Of a stretch of DNA of 64,000 bases, positions 15,861 to 24,340 are shown one piece after another (the first letter of the stretch is position 1; each line of letters starts with the position of its first letter). The stretch spans positions 1-64,000 of the forward strand of contig SBHC01000070.1 of the NCBI GenBank assembly GCA_006226375.1, in the 5' to 3' direction. A model generated the notes under the pieces. That model was given only the letters and a program-made list of their open reading frames with translations. It ran no database searches and was not told the origin of the DNA. The position numbers and the translations under genes are program-made. This DNA is from Deltaproteobacteria bacterium (GTDB lineage: Bacteria; Myxococcota_C; UBA6777).

Positions 15861-16454
15861 ATGGCGATCGTGTTTAAGTCGATGTCCCCCGAATTGTGGG
15901 ATGAACTGGTGGAATTGTTTGGTCCTGATGGCGCCTCCGACGGCTGCTGGTGCATGTCGTGGCGTGCGAAACAACACGTGGAAGGCGAAGAAGCCAAGGC
16001 CCAACTGAAGCAATTGGTGGAGGAGGGGAAGGTTCATGGCTTGCTCGCTTTTGAAGGCGAGAAAGCTATCGGGTGGTGCTCCTTTGGACCTCGCCATGAC
16101 TTCCCGCAAGCTGAGGCTCATCTGGGACAAGCGACATCGTCAGAGACTTGGTCGATTCCTTGCTTCTTTGTTCAACCGGAGTATCGGGGGAAACAGCTAG
16201 GTTCTCTGTTGCTGGCTGAGGCGCTGAAAGTAATTCCTTCCTCGGGTGGCCGAACAGCGGAAGGCTTTCCCTTGGATCCCAATCTCGATGACAAAGAAGC
16301 CCATCTTGATTGGTCTTTCACCGGAACCTTTGGAATGTTTCAGCGTGCAGGGTTTGAGGACTCGGGGAAGCGTATGGGCGTTTACGGAGGAGCATCGGAA
16401 TGTCATCTGTTCTGTATGGAATGTCCGACCAACGCTACCGAACGAACAAACTGA
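15861..16454 (+). CDS. GNAT-family N-acetyltransferase
   Basis: The 197-residue protein fits the GNAT fold. Residues ~95-125 carry the acetyl-CoA binding segment: the beta strand SIPCFFVQPEYRGKQLGSLLL includes the R/QxxGxG/A-like motif YRGKQLGS. The N-terminal half has a Cys/Trp-rich block (GCWCMSWR) seen in a subgroup of uncharacterised GNATs, and GMFQRAGFED lies at the C-terminal acceptor side. AGGGG lies 6 nt before the ATG. It is 8 nt downstream of the TPR gene, so the two probably share a transcript. Acceptor substrate unknown. Confidence 0.85.
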   Translation: MAIVFKSMSPELWDELVELFGPDGASDGCWCMSWRAKQHVEGEEAKAQLKQLVEEGKVHGLLAFEGEKAIGWCSFGPRHDFPQAEAHLGQATSSETWSIPCFFVQPEYRGKQLGSLLLAEALKVIPSSGGRTAEGFPLDPNLDDKEAHLDWSFTGTFGMFQRAGFEDSGKRMGVYGGASECHLFCMECPTNATERTN

Positions 16455-16516
16455 GCTGCAAGCCGCGATAGCTTCTTTTTAAGAACGCGATAACATACCC
16501 ACGTCAAATTGTAGAG

Positions 16517-17179
16517 TTATCTTGCATCCTCGGCAAGGATTCCTCCTTTGCTCTCCCACTCTTCCAAGAAAGCCGTCTCCAAAAAACTCCCATCGATGGT
16601 TGCTTGGTTAAGGATAGCACCTGACAGGTCCGTCTCTTTAATCGTTACATTGTACAAGGTGGTTCCTTTGAATCGAGCTTTTGCGCAACATGCCTTGGTC
16701 AAGTCTGCTCCAGTGAGATCTGCGCCAGAGAAGTTCACACTCTTGAGGTGTACCCCAGTAAAATTAGCATCTCCAAGGTGAGCATCTGCAAAGTTGGCTC
16801 CTTCAAAGTTGCTTCCTTCCAATTTTGTATTGCGCAATTCAACCATAGAAAGATTGGCTCCTGAAAGGTTGGAGTCACATAGGACGGCTCCTTCGAAGTT
16901 TACGCCAATAAGGATGGCTTTTTGAAGGTTCGCTCCTTCCAGGTTTGCCTCTGAAAAAGTCACTCCCATAAGGTCCGCCTTACCAAGGTTGGCTTTGTAT
17001 AAGTTGGCTCCATGGAAATTCGCATGTTCTAAATTCACCCCTTGCAAATTCGCTCCTCTAAGATCCGGCTTGAAGTCAGCTTCTTGGTCTGTCTGTTCAT
17101 CAAGCCAATCGTTCCAAATGTGAATGTCTTTGGCGTCCAATGCTTCTTGTAGTTTGTCCAAATGGAGTTGATTTCCCAA
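16517..17179 (-). CDS. Pentapeptide-repeat protein
   Basis: From residue ~40 to ~200 the protein is an almost continuous A(D/N)LxG-type pentapeptide repeat (for example ANLQGVNLEHANFHGANL), which folds as a right-handed quadrilateral beta-helix. The first ~40 residues are a helical cap with IHIWNDWLDEQ, a pattern common in bacterial pentapeptide proteins that begin with a short Trp-containing region before PDLRGANL. It has no signal peptide. The start is TTG 17179 with AGGAG 8 nt upstream. Its DNA looks more AT-rich than its neighbours. Some pentapeptide proteins mimic DNA and protect gyrase, but nothing here shows that function. Confidence 0.9.
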   Translation of the reverse strand: MGNQLHLDKLQEALDAKDIHIWNDWLDEQTDQEADFKPDLRGANLQGVNLEHANFHGANLYKANLGKADLMGVTFSEANLEGANLQKAILIGVNFEGAVLCDSNLSGANLSMVELRNTKLEGSNFEGANFADAHLGDANFTGVHLKSVNFSGADLTGADLTKACCAKARFKGTTLYNVTIKETDLSGAILNQATIDGSFLETAFLEEWESKGGILAEDAR

Positions 17180-17237
17180 AACACTTCTCCTTCTTCACTT
17201 CAGCAAGTTCGACACATTGAAAGATAGTGTTTCTTGC

Positions 17238-18380
17238 TTAAAGAGGAAGGTTGTAGAGTTGGTCTTGCATCTTTTGGGTGGTGGAAGCGGGTGTCCATTT
17301 GAGGATGAGGTTGCGGAACCAACGTCCCAGTGGGTTGTGGATATCGACCATCTTGCCCATCTGCCACGACATGTTGGTTACTTTGTGAGCTTTCTTGATT
17401 CGCATCGCCTGGTACTTGGAGAACGCCTCCTCAACGTCGGATGTTTCCGAGAGCATGTGGGCCAACACATAGCCGCTTTCGATCGCCTGACAAGCTCCTT
17501 GCCCCATGTTAGGAGTTGTGGCGTGGGCTGCGTCACCCACGAGGACAACTCGGCCCTTGTGCCATTGATGGATGGGCTTAAAGTCGTAGAGGTCATTGCG
17601 AAGGATCTTGTCGGTTGGAGTGGCTTCTATTAAGTCGTGAATTTGAGTTGGATACGCCTGACACAACGTCTTCAGATCGTCCTTGAGGGTTTCTGGGTTG
17701 TCCGCTTCTCCCTTCGGTCTCTTGGCCGTGATAAAGGTATACACCACATCCTCCGAGATTCGGCCTGAGCCCACCCGCAAGCCTCCAACGTTGCCCCAGA
17801 TCTCCATCATGTCGAAGGTACCAAAGTCCAACGGAAACTCGGTCAACAAGCGCCAGCACGTTTGACCCGTGTAACGATACGAGACATCGCCAAGCATTTG
17901 GGTTCTGGCTATCGATTTGATTCCGTCTGCTCCAATCAGGATGTCACCTGTTGCGGTCGAGCCATCTTCAAAATGAGCCGTTACCTGGTGTTCGGTTTCT
18001 TCGTAACGAGCCAGCTTCTTTCCAGGGGTTGCGCTGTGGGTTTGTTGGAGCAAGAGGTCATGGAGGCGAGCGCGATGGATGGCTGTGGTGTAGTGACCGT
18101 GCTTTTCCTTGATCAGTTCAGCTTGCATCTCTCCCAGGACATTACCGTTGTAGGTTGAAATCCCAACGCCTCGTTTGTAGGGATATCCTGCTTCTTTGAT
18201 CTCCTCCGACAACCCCAAACGTTCGTAGATCTTCATGGCATTGGGAGCCACCCAAATCCCCGCACCTACCTCACCAAACTCTGTCGCCGCTTCGTATACT
18301 TCGGCTTCCATACCTTTGGCCTGGAGCGCAATGGCTGTTGTTAAACCTCCGATTCCACCCCCCACAATGATGGCTTTCAT
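17238..18380 (-). CDS. FAD-dependent monooxygenase (PHBH/UbiH-like)
   Basis: The 380-residue protein has all three class A flavin monooxygenase motifs: the Rossmann GGGIGG at residues ~7-12, the DG motif (GADGIKS, ~155-161), and the GD motif (GDAAHATTPNMGQGA, ~278-292) with the typical Pro after it. It would use NAD(P)H and O2 to hydroxylate or epoxidise a small, often aromatic, substrate in the cytoplasm. The start ATG 18380 has GAGGAG 6 nt upstream; the longer frame to 18425 lacks a ribosome site. It is divergent from a TetR regulator, and its promoter overlaps the operator palindrome, so it is probably repressed until an inducer appears. Substrate unknown. Confidence 0.9.
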   Translation of the reverse strand: MKAIIVGGGIGGLTTAIALQAKGMEAEVYEAATEFGEVGAGIWVAPNAMKIYERLGLSEEIKEAGYPYKRGVGISTYNGNVLGEMQAELIKEKHGHYTTAIHRARLHDLLLQQTHSATPGKKLARYEETEHQVTAHFEDGSTATGDILIGADGIKSIARTQMLGDVSYRYTGQTCWRLLTEFPLDFGTFDMMEIWGNVGGLRVGSGRISEDVVYTFITAKRPKGEADNPETLKDDLKTLCQAYPTQIHDLIEATPTDKILRNDLYDFKPIHQWHKGRVVLVGDAAHATTPNMGQGACQAIESGYVLAHMLSETSDVEEAFSKYQAMRIKKAHKVTNMSWQMGKMVDIHNPLGRWFRNLILKWTPASTTQKMQDQLYNLPL

Positions 18381-18442
18381 GACGTTCTCCTCTATGCGAT
18401 TCTTCCGCTGGGTTGATTCAAACAAACATCCTCGTTCGTTTC

Positions 18443-18458
18443 TAGTACGACTGTACTA
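18443..18458. promoter_or_regulatory. TetR-type operator palindrome
   Basis: TAGTAC (18443-18448), gact and GTACTA (18453-18458) are exact inverted arms. A further half-site GTACTA occurs at 18481-18486. The palindrome covers the -10 element of the monooxygenase promoter, the classic layout for repression by the adjacent TetR protein (inference). Confidence 0.6.
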
Positions 18459-18478
18459 ATTTGTAGTTTCTAGGTCAA
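18450..18478 (-). promoter_or_regulatory. Promoter of the FAD monooxygenase gene
   Basis: On the minus strand TTGACC (18473-18478), a 17-nt spacer and TACAGT (18450-18455) match a sigma-70 promoter, about 70 nt upstream of the ATG. The -10 lies inside the TetR-type palindrome. Confidence 0.5.
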
Positions 18479-18526
18479 GTGTACTAAAGTCGCAATTCAT
18501 GGTTGGATACCCAAAGGACAGGTACG

Positions 18527-19153
18527 ATGAAAACCAAGGACAAAATTCTGCAAACAGCGCTGGCACTCTTTAATGAAGAAGGGCTGGACAATGTGTCGTT
18601 GCGTAGGATTGCCCAAGAGCTTGGTATCAGTCTGGGCAACTTGACCTACCATTATGCCCGTAGAGACGACATTGTTTATGCTCTGTACTTGAAGTTGGTG
18701 GAGCATTTCGACGGGATGTTTGGAGGGCTGGAAGGTGACTCTATTTCCTTGGATGGGGTCGGGACCTTTGCAACTCTGGTCTACGATGCTTTCTACGCCT
18801 ACAGGTTCTTAATGTACGATTTTTCTCGGGTGATGCGGATGTATCCGTTGATACGTGAACATTACCAGGAGCTAACTCTGCGTCGAACTGCAGACACTCT
18901 GATGTTGTTTCAAGCCCTCGCTCAACTCGGTTGGATGAAACAAGAAGCGTTTCCCCAGCAGTTTGAACTTCTCTCAAGAACCTTAACCATCCTCGCTGAC
19001 TCGTTTTTGCCTAGCGCCGAGTTTGTATACCAAATACCTGAAGACGAACGTCGAACTGCATTTGCCCAGCAAGTAGAGGCGCTGCTCCGACCTTATTTGA
19101 CAGAAAAGGGAATTCAGCTTATGGATGGGGCTCTTTCCCAAGCAGCCACCTGA
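18527..19153 (+). CDS. TetR-family transcriptional regulator
   Basis: The 208-residue protein has a typical TetR N-terminal helix-turn-helix: ILQTALALFNEEGLDNVSLRRIA, then LGISLGNLTYHYARRDDIVYALY at residues ~28-55. The C-terminal ~150 residues form the variable ligand-binding and dimer domain. I chose ATG 18527 with AAAGGA upstream; an in-frame TTG at 18503 is less likely. It is divergent from the FAD monooxygenase and shares a 146-bp region containing the palindrome TAGTAC-N4-GTACTA, so it probably represses the monooxygenase and perhaps itself. Ligand unknown. Confidence 0.88.
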   Translation: MKTKDKILQTALALFNEEGLDNVSLRRIAQELGISLGNLTYHYARRDDIVYALYLKLVEHFDGMFGGLEGDSISLDGVGTFATLVYDAFYAYRFLMYDFSRVMRMYPLIREHYQELTLRRTADTLMLFQALAQLGWMKQEAFPQQFELLSRTLTILADSFLPSAEFVYQIPEDERRTAFAQQVEALLRPYLTEKGIQLMDGALSQAAT

Positions 19154-19287
19154 GGGTAGCCACCTGAGGGGCTGCAACTTTTTTGAGAAAAAGTGACCCG
19201 TTTCCAACCCTCGTCCATAGAGTGGGTGAATTCGGAAATACACGACAGGGAATGTTCCGAAACCCTGAGTCCATAAGGAGTGATAAA

Positions 19288-19980
19288 ATGAAAGCAAAAT
19301 CAATCTTGGTTCTTTTGGCTTTGTGTACTCTGCCTCTGGTCGGATGCAAAGCGATGATGGAAGCGTACCGGGCCCAACTTCGGAGCGCTGTCTCTCTTTC
19401 GACCGGCGTCAAACAAAGTGACTACCGCAAAGTGGGCGTACAAGGTGTGTCGTGCCGTTCGTCTGAAAAGATCTGCCCCAAGGGAAGCGGTGCCTCGTTT
19501 GCCAATGCCATCACTCTGTCTCTCTCCAGCCTTGGGTATCAAGTGTTCGACCGCGCAACCTTCGTCAAGATTGTCAAAGTTGTTGTGCCTCCTCCAGCTC
19601 CTCCCGTTGATAACCCTGATGATGGACGAGACTCTTCATCCGAAGCCAGTCAGGCCGCCGACGCTTACGAGCCCAACTTGATGTACGATGAAATTCCACA
19701 AGCCAAGCGTGTCCAAATCATCAAAAAGGTAGAGTCCAACGGAGTAAAGGGTGTTGTTTCCGGCCGCATGACCATCGGCGCACCCGACAGCGTCACCAAG
19801 TTCCGCAAACTCACCGTGCTCCTCAAACTCAGCGACCTCCAAACCGGACGTATGATCTGGATCGGGCGATGGGAACAAAACGTCTTCGAATCCAACCAAC
19901 AATCCATCCAATCTGCCATTGACCAAGCCGCCCAAAACCTGAGCAAAGCTCTCAAAATGAAACTGGATGGCCTCATCTAA
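19288..19980 (+). CDS. Hypothetical lipoprotein
   Basis: The 230-residue protein starts with a short lipoprotein signal, LLALCTLPLVGC, with C20 as the likely lipidated residue. The mature part has an alpha/beta pattern with GYQVFDRATFVKIVK (~88-102) and GVVSGRMTIG (~155-164). This resembles periplasmic lipoproteins of the CsgG/GNA1162 or TolB-N type that assemble nucleotide-fold-like domains. That likeness is only suggestive. A Pro/Asp/Ser-rich loop lies at ~105-130. AAGGAG lies 7 nt before ATG 19288. It appears monocistronic. Confidence 0.72.
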   Translation: MKAKSILVLLALCTLPLVGCKAMMEAYRAQLRSAVSLSTGVKQSDYRKVGVQGVSCRSSEKICPKGSGASFANAITLSLSSLGYQVFDRATFVKIVKVVVPPPAPPVDNPDDGRDSSSEASQAADAYEPNLMYDEIPQAKRVQIIKKVESNGVKGVVSGRMTIGAPDSVTKFRKLTVLLKLSDLQTGRMIWIGRWEQNVFESNQQSIQSAIDQAAQNLSKALKMKLDGLI

Positions 19981-20078
19981 ACACCTTCCCTCGCCTCAAG
20001 GGCTCCTCCTTGGGTACGTGCGCATCATTCCTCTTCCTCCGCAAATACCCCTTCCTTCTGTCGAAACATCCCTTATCA

Positions 20079-20136
20079 CATGGAACATGGGAATTGCTGC
20101 ATGGAACATGGGAATTGCTGCATGGAACATGGGAAT
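20079..20136. repeat. 21-bp tandem repeat, 2.8 copies
   Basis: A 21-bp unit beginning CATGGAACATGGGAATTGC occurs exactly at 20079-20099 and 20100-20120, then as a 16-bp partial copy at 20121-20136. The repeat runs directly into a palindrome. Two exact copies suggest recent duplication. Confidence 0.9.
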
Positions 20137-20147
20137 AAATTCCCATG
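20128..20147. promoter_or_regulatory. Perfect 9-bp palindrome at the end of the tandem repeat
   Basis: CATGGGAAT (20128-20136), aa and ATTCCCATG (20139-20147) are exact inverted arms. A TATAAT box starts 8 nt downstream, so the dyad sits at the -35 position of a possible hydrolase promoter. Activator or repressor binding is inferred. Confidence 0.5.
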
Positions 20148-20288
20148 CTAGTTTTATAATATATTATGTAAACCTAAAATTGGTTTATCTTCTTCGTTTT
20201 TCCAATGGAATGAATCGCTTTGTTGGTGTGTTGGTTCGTTGGTTTCTAGGGTGGGTTTTTGATGCAACGAGCGGACACGGAGGATGAC

Positions 20289-21158
20289 ATGGGTGGAGCG
20301 ACATATTCGGAAAACTATGTGGATGTTGATGATGTAACCCTGCATTATTTGGAGTGGGGGACACGCGGGTCAACGCCGGTTTTGCTGTTGCATGGTTATT
20401 TGGATATTGCTCACGGTTGGGTTCCTTTTGCGGAACAAATCCAAGACGATTATCATGTGGTCGCTCTGAACTTTCGGGGTCATGGGAAGTCAGGTTGGGG
20501 GCAGGGCTACAGTTATCTCTTTTTCAACTATGTGTATGACATCGTCCAACTGTTGGAACATCTGCAGTGGGATCGTTTTGTATTGGTGGGTCATTCCATG
20601 GGGGCGAACTGTGCTTCCGTGTTTGCTGGGACCTATCCTGAACGAGTGACTCATTTGTTGCTGTTGGAAGGTTTTGGTGTTCCAGGAGTTACGGCTGATG
20701 AGGCACCTGAGCGACTGGCCAAGCATGTGGACCGCCGCTTGCCCTCCTCTCGCAAAACCAACAAAGTGTTTGAAACCTTTGATGATGTTGTCGCTCGAAT
20801 TCGCAAAAACAACCCTCGCTATCCAGAAGGGCATGCAGAGATGTTGGCTGAGCACGGGGCCTTTCAGCAAGACGATGGTTCCTGGACTTGGCGGTTTGAT
20901 GCAAACATGCGTTTGCCCAACCCTGTGATGTACAACATGGAGCAATTTCGAGCTTTTTGGAAACGGATTCAGGCCCCTACAGTTCAGGTGATGGGTACCG
21001 AAAGTTATCTGGCGGGGTTTGCTGTACCAGAGCATTGGAACATTCCTGGGATGAAGATCGAAGAGATTCAAGATGCTGGTCACATGATACAGCATGACAA
21101 TGCCGACGCTTTGGTGGGTGTGTTCCGTTCGTTCCTGTCAGAAGCAGGAGCCGAGTAA
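20289..21158 (+). CDS. Alpha/beta-hydrolase
   Basis: The ~290-residue protein shows the fold's landmarks: LLLHGYLD (oxyanion-hole HG), NFRGHGKSG, the nucleophile elbow VGHSMGAN (Ser of GHSMG at about residue 104), and AGHMIQHD (catalytic His, about residue 268). The acid residue is probably the Asp/Glu region after VQVMGTESY; it is not the usual GxxD. ATG 20289 has GGAGG 5 nt upstream. ATG 20262 with AGGGTGGG upstream is a credible alternative. The stop TAA abuts the ATG of ChaC directly, so the two are cotranscribed. Substrate (ester, epoxide or haloalkane) unknown. Confidence 0.88.
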   Translation: MGGATYSENYVDVDDVTLHYLEWGTRGSTPVLLLHGYLDIAHGWVPFAEQIQDDYHVVALNFRGHGKSGWGQGYSYLFFNYVYDIVQLLEHLQWDRFVLVGHSMGANCASVFAGTYPERVTHLLLLEGFGVPGVTADEAPERLAKHVDRRLPSSRKTNKVFETFDDVVARIRKNNPRYPEGHAEMLAEHGAFQQDDGSWTWRFDANMRLPNPVMYNMEQFRAFWKRIQAPTVQVMGTESYLAGFAVPEHWNIPGMKIEEIQDAGHMIQHDNADALVGVFRSFLSEAGAE

Positions 21159-21698
21159 ATGTGGTTGTTTGGGTATGGGTCCTTGGTGTGGAGACCGGCC
21201 TTTCCGTATGCCAACAAACAGCCCGCTCGGCTGGACGGTTGGAAACGTCGGTTCTACCAGGCTTCTCCAGATCATCGTGGAACCCCAGATGCTCCAGGTC
21301 GCGTTGTTACTCTTCTGCCCGAACCCTCCGAACAATGCTGGGGGATGGCCTACCGTGTTCCTGAGAAGGGGCGAGGACAAATCCTGGATGACCTCGACTT
21401 TCGGGAAAAGGCCGGATACGAGCGTCACCAACTGCCCCTACATCTTGCCGATGAACATGGAACATTGACCGGGGAGGTTGTGGAGGGTTTGGTGTACGTT
21501 GCCAACCGAGACAACCCAAACTTCATTGGGTCATGTTCGATGGAGGAAATGGCCCAGCATATCTATCGATCGGTTGGACCCAGCGGCGCCAACATCGAAT
21601 ACTTGGTGGAACTCTCCAAAGCTCTCGCTTCTATGGGTGTTCATGACCCGCATGTTGTCGACTTAATGAGCGCACTCCAACCCTTGTTGGATAACTAG
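21159..21698 (+). CDS. chaC: ChaC-family gamma-glutamylcyclotransferase
   Basis: The 179-residue protein starts with the family hallmark FGYGSLVW at residues 4-11. It continues with the glycine-rich RFYQ.S.DHRGTP region and LDFREKAGY, where the Glu is the likely catalytic base. It ends at usual ChaC length. ChaC enzymes cleave glutathione to 5-oxoproline and Cys-Gly in the cytosol. The ATG follows the hydrolase stop with no gap, so translation is probably coupled. The pairing with an alpha/beta hydrolase might serve glutathione-conjugate or stress metabolism (inference). Confidence 0.9.
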   Translation: MWLFGYGSLVWRPAFPYANKQPARLDGWKRRFYQASPDHRGTPDAPGRVVTLLPEPSEQCWGMAYRVPEKGRGQILDDLDFREKAGYERHQLPLHLADEHGTLTGEVVEGLVYVANRDNPNFIGSCSMEEMAQHIYRSVGPSGANIEYLVELSKALASMGVHDPHVVDLMSALQPLLDN

Positions 21699-21741
21699 CG
21701 ACTTCCTGTTCTGTGATTTTTTTTGAAGCTAGAAATGTAGT

Positions 21742-24291
21742 CTAAGGTTTGGGTGGGAAGCCTTGGGGCATCCAGCTTGGGAGGTTGGCGATGGATTGCC
21801 GGGCTGCTGCTGATGTTGGAACGCCCCAGGCCTGGAAGAACGGTCCCAGGTTCTTGTTCACGGCCTTGGAGAAGCGGATCATCCACTGGTCTCGCTTCTC
21901 ATCGTCGTTCTTGGGCAACTGGCTGCTTGGTGCCTTGCGGTATTCTTCAAACAGCTTTTGGAACGTGCTCCAACCAAAGGCTTCGTGCAATTGCATGTAC
22001 ATAATGAGGGCGAGAAAAGGCTTGCTTTTCCACTCGCTGAATTGGGTCCCATTCTTGATGTACGCTTTGATCTGATTCTCTCGGCCCGTTCCATAAATGT
22101 TGCTTCGTGGCTGCTTGTTGTTGTGAACCGTTTCAAACACATACAAGGTGAACAGGTTGACGGTTACTTCACCTGTTCCGCTGAAGGTCCAATGCGAGCT
22201 TTGGTGGTTGTGTCCTATCTCGTGATAGATGCCCCAACCCCCTTTGGTTGCGATGTCTGTCGTTTGTGTGAGGGCTGTCTTTACGTCGAGGTGAGTCATA
22301 ATGGGATAGCCCGCGTGCATGTAGCCTGCGCTGATCTGTTCGTCCATCACGACCCGTTCGGGACGGACCCGTTGGCGGGGGATTGTTGCTAAGTCGGCGC
22401 TCGCATCCATCACCTTGTCGTAATGTTTCATCAACACGTCGGGGTTGTCGAGCTGACGAACCACGGAGGAAGGCACCGTGAGTATGATCTTGCTGCTTGC
22501 CAATTCTGCCCAAGGAGCCGGATGTTGTCGCAGGGTTGCCTTCCAGTCGGTCAGCTTCGTTTGACCCAGAACAAATTGCGGCGCTGGAACTGCATTGTCG
22601 ATCGTGACTTGAATGGTTCCCAGCTTGCTGTTTTTGGGGACGACCACATACAAAAGCCCACCAAAGGCATTGGCTGTCTTGGTTTGTGTTTGGATCAGAG
22701 GCCAAACCCTGCTGATCTCAGGAATACGTCGCCACTCCTCCTTGCCCCAAAGCCTGTCGCTGTGGGCGCCGATGCGAACAGACAGACCCTGGTTGGCGGC
22801 TTGCGTTGGGATGGTTACGGTGACCACCTCTCCTGGAGCAGCGTAAAGGCCTGTGCTGTGCCAGTCGTGGGACTTTGTATCAATCGATACTGTTGTTTTC
22901 ACGCGCTTCGCCCCAGGCGGGATGCTTCCTGGGAACGTCGAGGCTGCAGGGTGGGGCTTCACCTGGTCCGCGGGAGCCGTCATCGCTTTTTGCCACGTGT
23001 ACGTCAGAAGGACTCGTTTGAGGCCATCTTGAAGCTTGATCGGCTGTTTCGCGCTTGGAACGATGGAGCTTCCGTATTTGTTGAGCAAGGCTTCCACCCT
23101 GGGAAGGAACACTTTGTCTGCAGGCGAAAGGTAGGGAATCGCTCGGGACACCGTGTGGGTGGCTTGGGCCAGGTCCGCTGCCGTCGGTGATTGCTTGCCT
23201 TCGGCGTGCTGCTCCAACAGGTCCAGCGCGACTTGCGCATGAAGGTAGGCGGATAGCTTCCCAGAGTTGTCATAGCCTGTACCGGAGTCACTGATGTAGT
23301 CGCCGGACCAGGCCAGCCCAACTTCTCGCAAGAGCAGGTTGCTAGAGAAGTCATCGACGATGCTTTTCTTGGGGTTCAATTGCGCCCACCCCCAGCCCGT
23401 TTCAGCCATGATGAGGCCCCCTCCATTCTCAACATAACGCAACAGACTTTGACGTTGTTGCGCTGTCTTTAAGCTGGAGGAGTTTATCATTAGGGTTGGA
23501 TAGCTCGCGAGCTGTTGGGTCCAGTCCCCAGTTAACTTGGTGACGCTGAATCCTTCTTGCTTAAGATACGTTTCGGCGGAGAAGCTGCCCACCATGCCCA
23601 GGCTTGCTTTTTGGCTTGAACCGCTTGCTCCAAAAGCTGTCCACTGAAGTACATTCTTCAAGAGTTGGCCGGTGGTTCCTATCTTGAGGTCATTGTTGGA
23701 CAGATACCCACCGTGGCTAAAGATTACGATCCTACCTTGGCCCCATTTCGCGGCCGCTGCGACGACGTCACGAACCGTTCCAGGTTTTCCTGCGGCTACT
23801 GGGAACGCATTGCGACCAAACACAACCAGAGCGCCTGGTACTCCCGGCGCAGCGAGGGTTCCAACGTTTTGTGTAAGCATGGCCACGTCTTGGGTGTGGT
23901 TGCTGCAATCCACCATGCCATCACAGTTGTTGTCTTTCCCATTGCATTGCTCAGGCTTCGGTTGGCAGGGAGCTTTTTCCACCGTAGGCTCTTGCGGCTC
24001 TTCAGGAACAATCGAATCCTTCGCTTCTTCGGGAGATGTTCCTGCGTCTTCGGGAGAAACAGCCTCGTTGGACGATTCAGCCCCAGGCTCAGGACCAGGC
24101 TCGGGACCTGGAATGATTTCTTCAGCGGGTTCAGGGGTGGCGTCGGTGGATGTCGGCTCTTGTTGCGACACACCCTCGCTGCGAGAGGGCTCGTTGCCAA
24201 CAGGTTCTGTTCCTGTCGGGCCTCCACAGCCTGCGTAGCCGCCGATGTAGAGAGTTAAGCTTGCAAGAAAAAGCAAAGTCCAGCGTTTCAT
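21742..24291 (-). CDS. Lipoprotein with M60-like (enhancin/SslE type) metallopeptidase domain
   Basis: The 849-residue protein begins with a signal and a likely lipobox before C22 (GYAGC). It is followed by a Pro/Glu/Ser-rich stalk (~25-105) and a MopE-like segment EQCNGKDNNCDG (~112-123) seen in myxobacterial surface proteins. Residues ~140-330 resemble the glutamine-amidotransferase-like or beta domain that precedes M60 domains. The C-terminal part carries the zinc site HEIGHNHQ (about residue 690) with a downstream Glu in TGEVTVN. The M60-like family acts on glycoproteins such as mucins. It is convergent with chaC, and AAAGGA lies upstream of the ATG. Confidence 0.85.
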   Translation of the reverse strand: MKRWTLLFLASLTLYIGGYAGCGGPTGTEPVGNEPSRSEGVSQQEPTSTDATPEPAEEIIPGPEPGPEPGAESSNEAVSPEDAGTSPEEAKDSIVPEEPQEPTVEKAPCQPKPEQCNGKDNNCDGMVDCSNHTQDVAMLTQNVGTLAAPGVPGALVVFGRNAFPVAAGKPGTVRDVVAAAAKWGQGRIVIFSHGGYLSNNDLKIGTTGQLLKNVLQWTAFGASGSSQKASLGMVGSFSAETYLKQEGFSVTKLTGDWTQQLASYPTLMINSSSLKTAQQRQSLLRYVENGGGLIMAETGWGWAQLNPKKSIVDDFSSNLLLREVGLAWSGDYISDSGTGYDNSGKLSAYLHAQVALDLLEQHAEGKQSPTAADLAQATHTVSRAIPYLSPADKVFLPRVEALLNKYGSSIVPSAKQPIKLQDGLKRVLLTYTWQKAMTAPADQVKPHPAASTFPGSIPPGAKRVKTTVSIDTKSHDWHSTGLYAAPGEVVTVTIPTQAANQGLSVRIGAHSDRLWGKEEWRRIPEISRVWPLIQTQTKTANAFGGLLYVVVPKNSKLGTIQVTIDNAVPAPQFVLGQTKLTDWKATLRQHPAPWAELASSKIILTVPSSVVRQLDNPDVLMKHYDKVMDASADLATIPRQRVRPERVVMDEQISAGYMHAGYPIMTHLDVKTALTQTTDIATKGGWGIYHEIGHNHQSSHWTFSGTGEVTVNLFTLYVFETVHNNKQPRSNIYGTGRENQIKAYIKNGTQFSEWKSKPFLALIMYMQLHEAFGWSTFQKLFEEYRKAPSSQLPKNDDEKRDQWMIRFSKAVNKNLGPFFQAWGVPTSAAARQSIANLPSWMPQGFPPKP

Positions 24292-24340
24292 CCATCCGTC
24301 CTTTGGAAAGTTTGAGCTGTCGTTTCTTCGTTATACAACA

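Larger units (their letters stand above)
19981..20288. other. 308-bp intergenic region with tandem repeat and palindrome
   Basis: This AT-rich gap lies ahead of the alpha/beta hydrolase. It contains a 21-bp tandem repeat, an exact 9-bp palindrome and a TATAAT box (20155-20160), listed separately. No small gene is supported. Confidence 0.5.

Noticed and set aside
19168-19185. Terminator after the TetR gene (ACTTTTT-TGAG-AAAAAGT type stem)
   Set aside because: The stem is A/T only and no GC-rich hairpin with a T-tract was seen.
20079-20136. CRISPR array
   Set aside because: The 21-bp copies are directly adjacent with no spacers, and no cas gene is near.
21699-21741. Bidirectional terminator between chaC and the M60-like gene
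   Set aside because: A T8 run is present but no preceding hairpin could be drawn.
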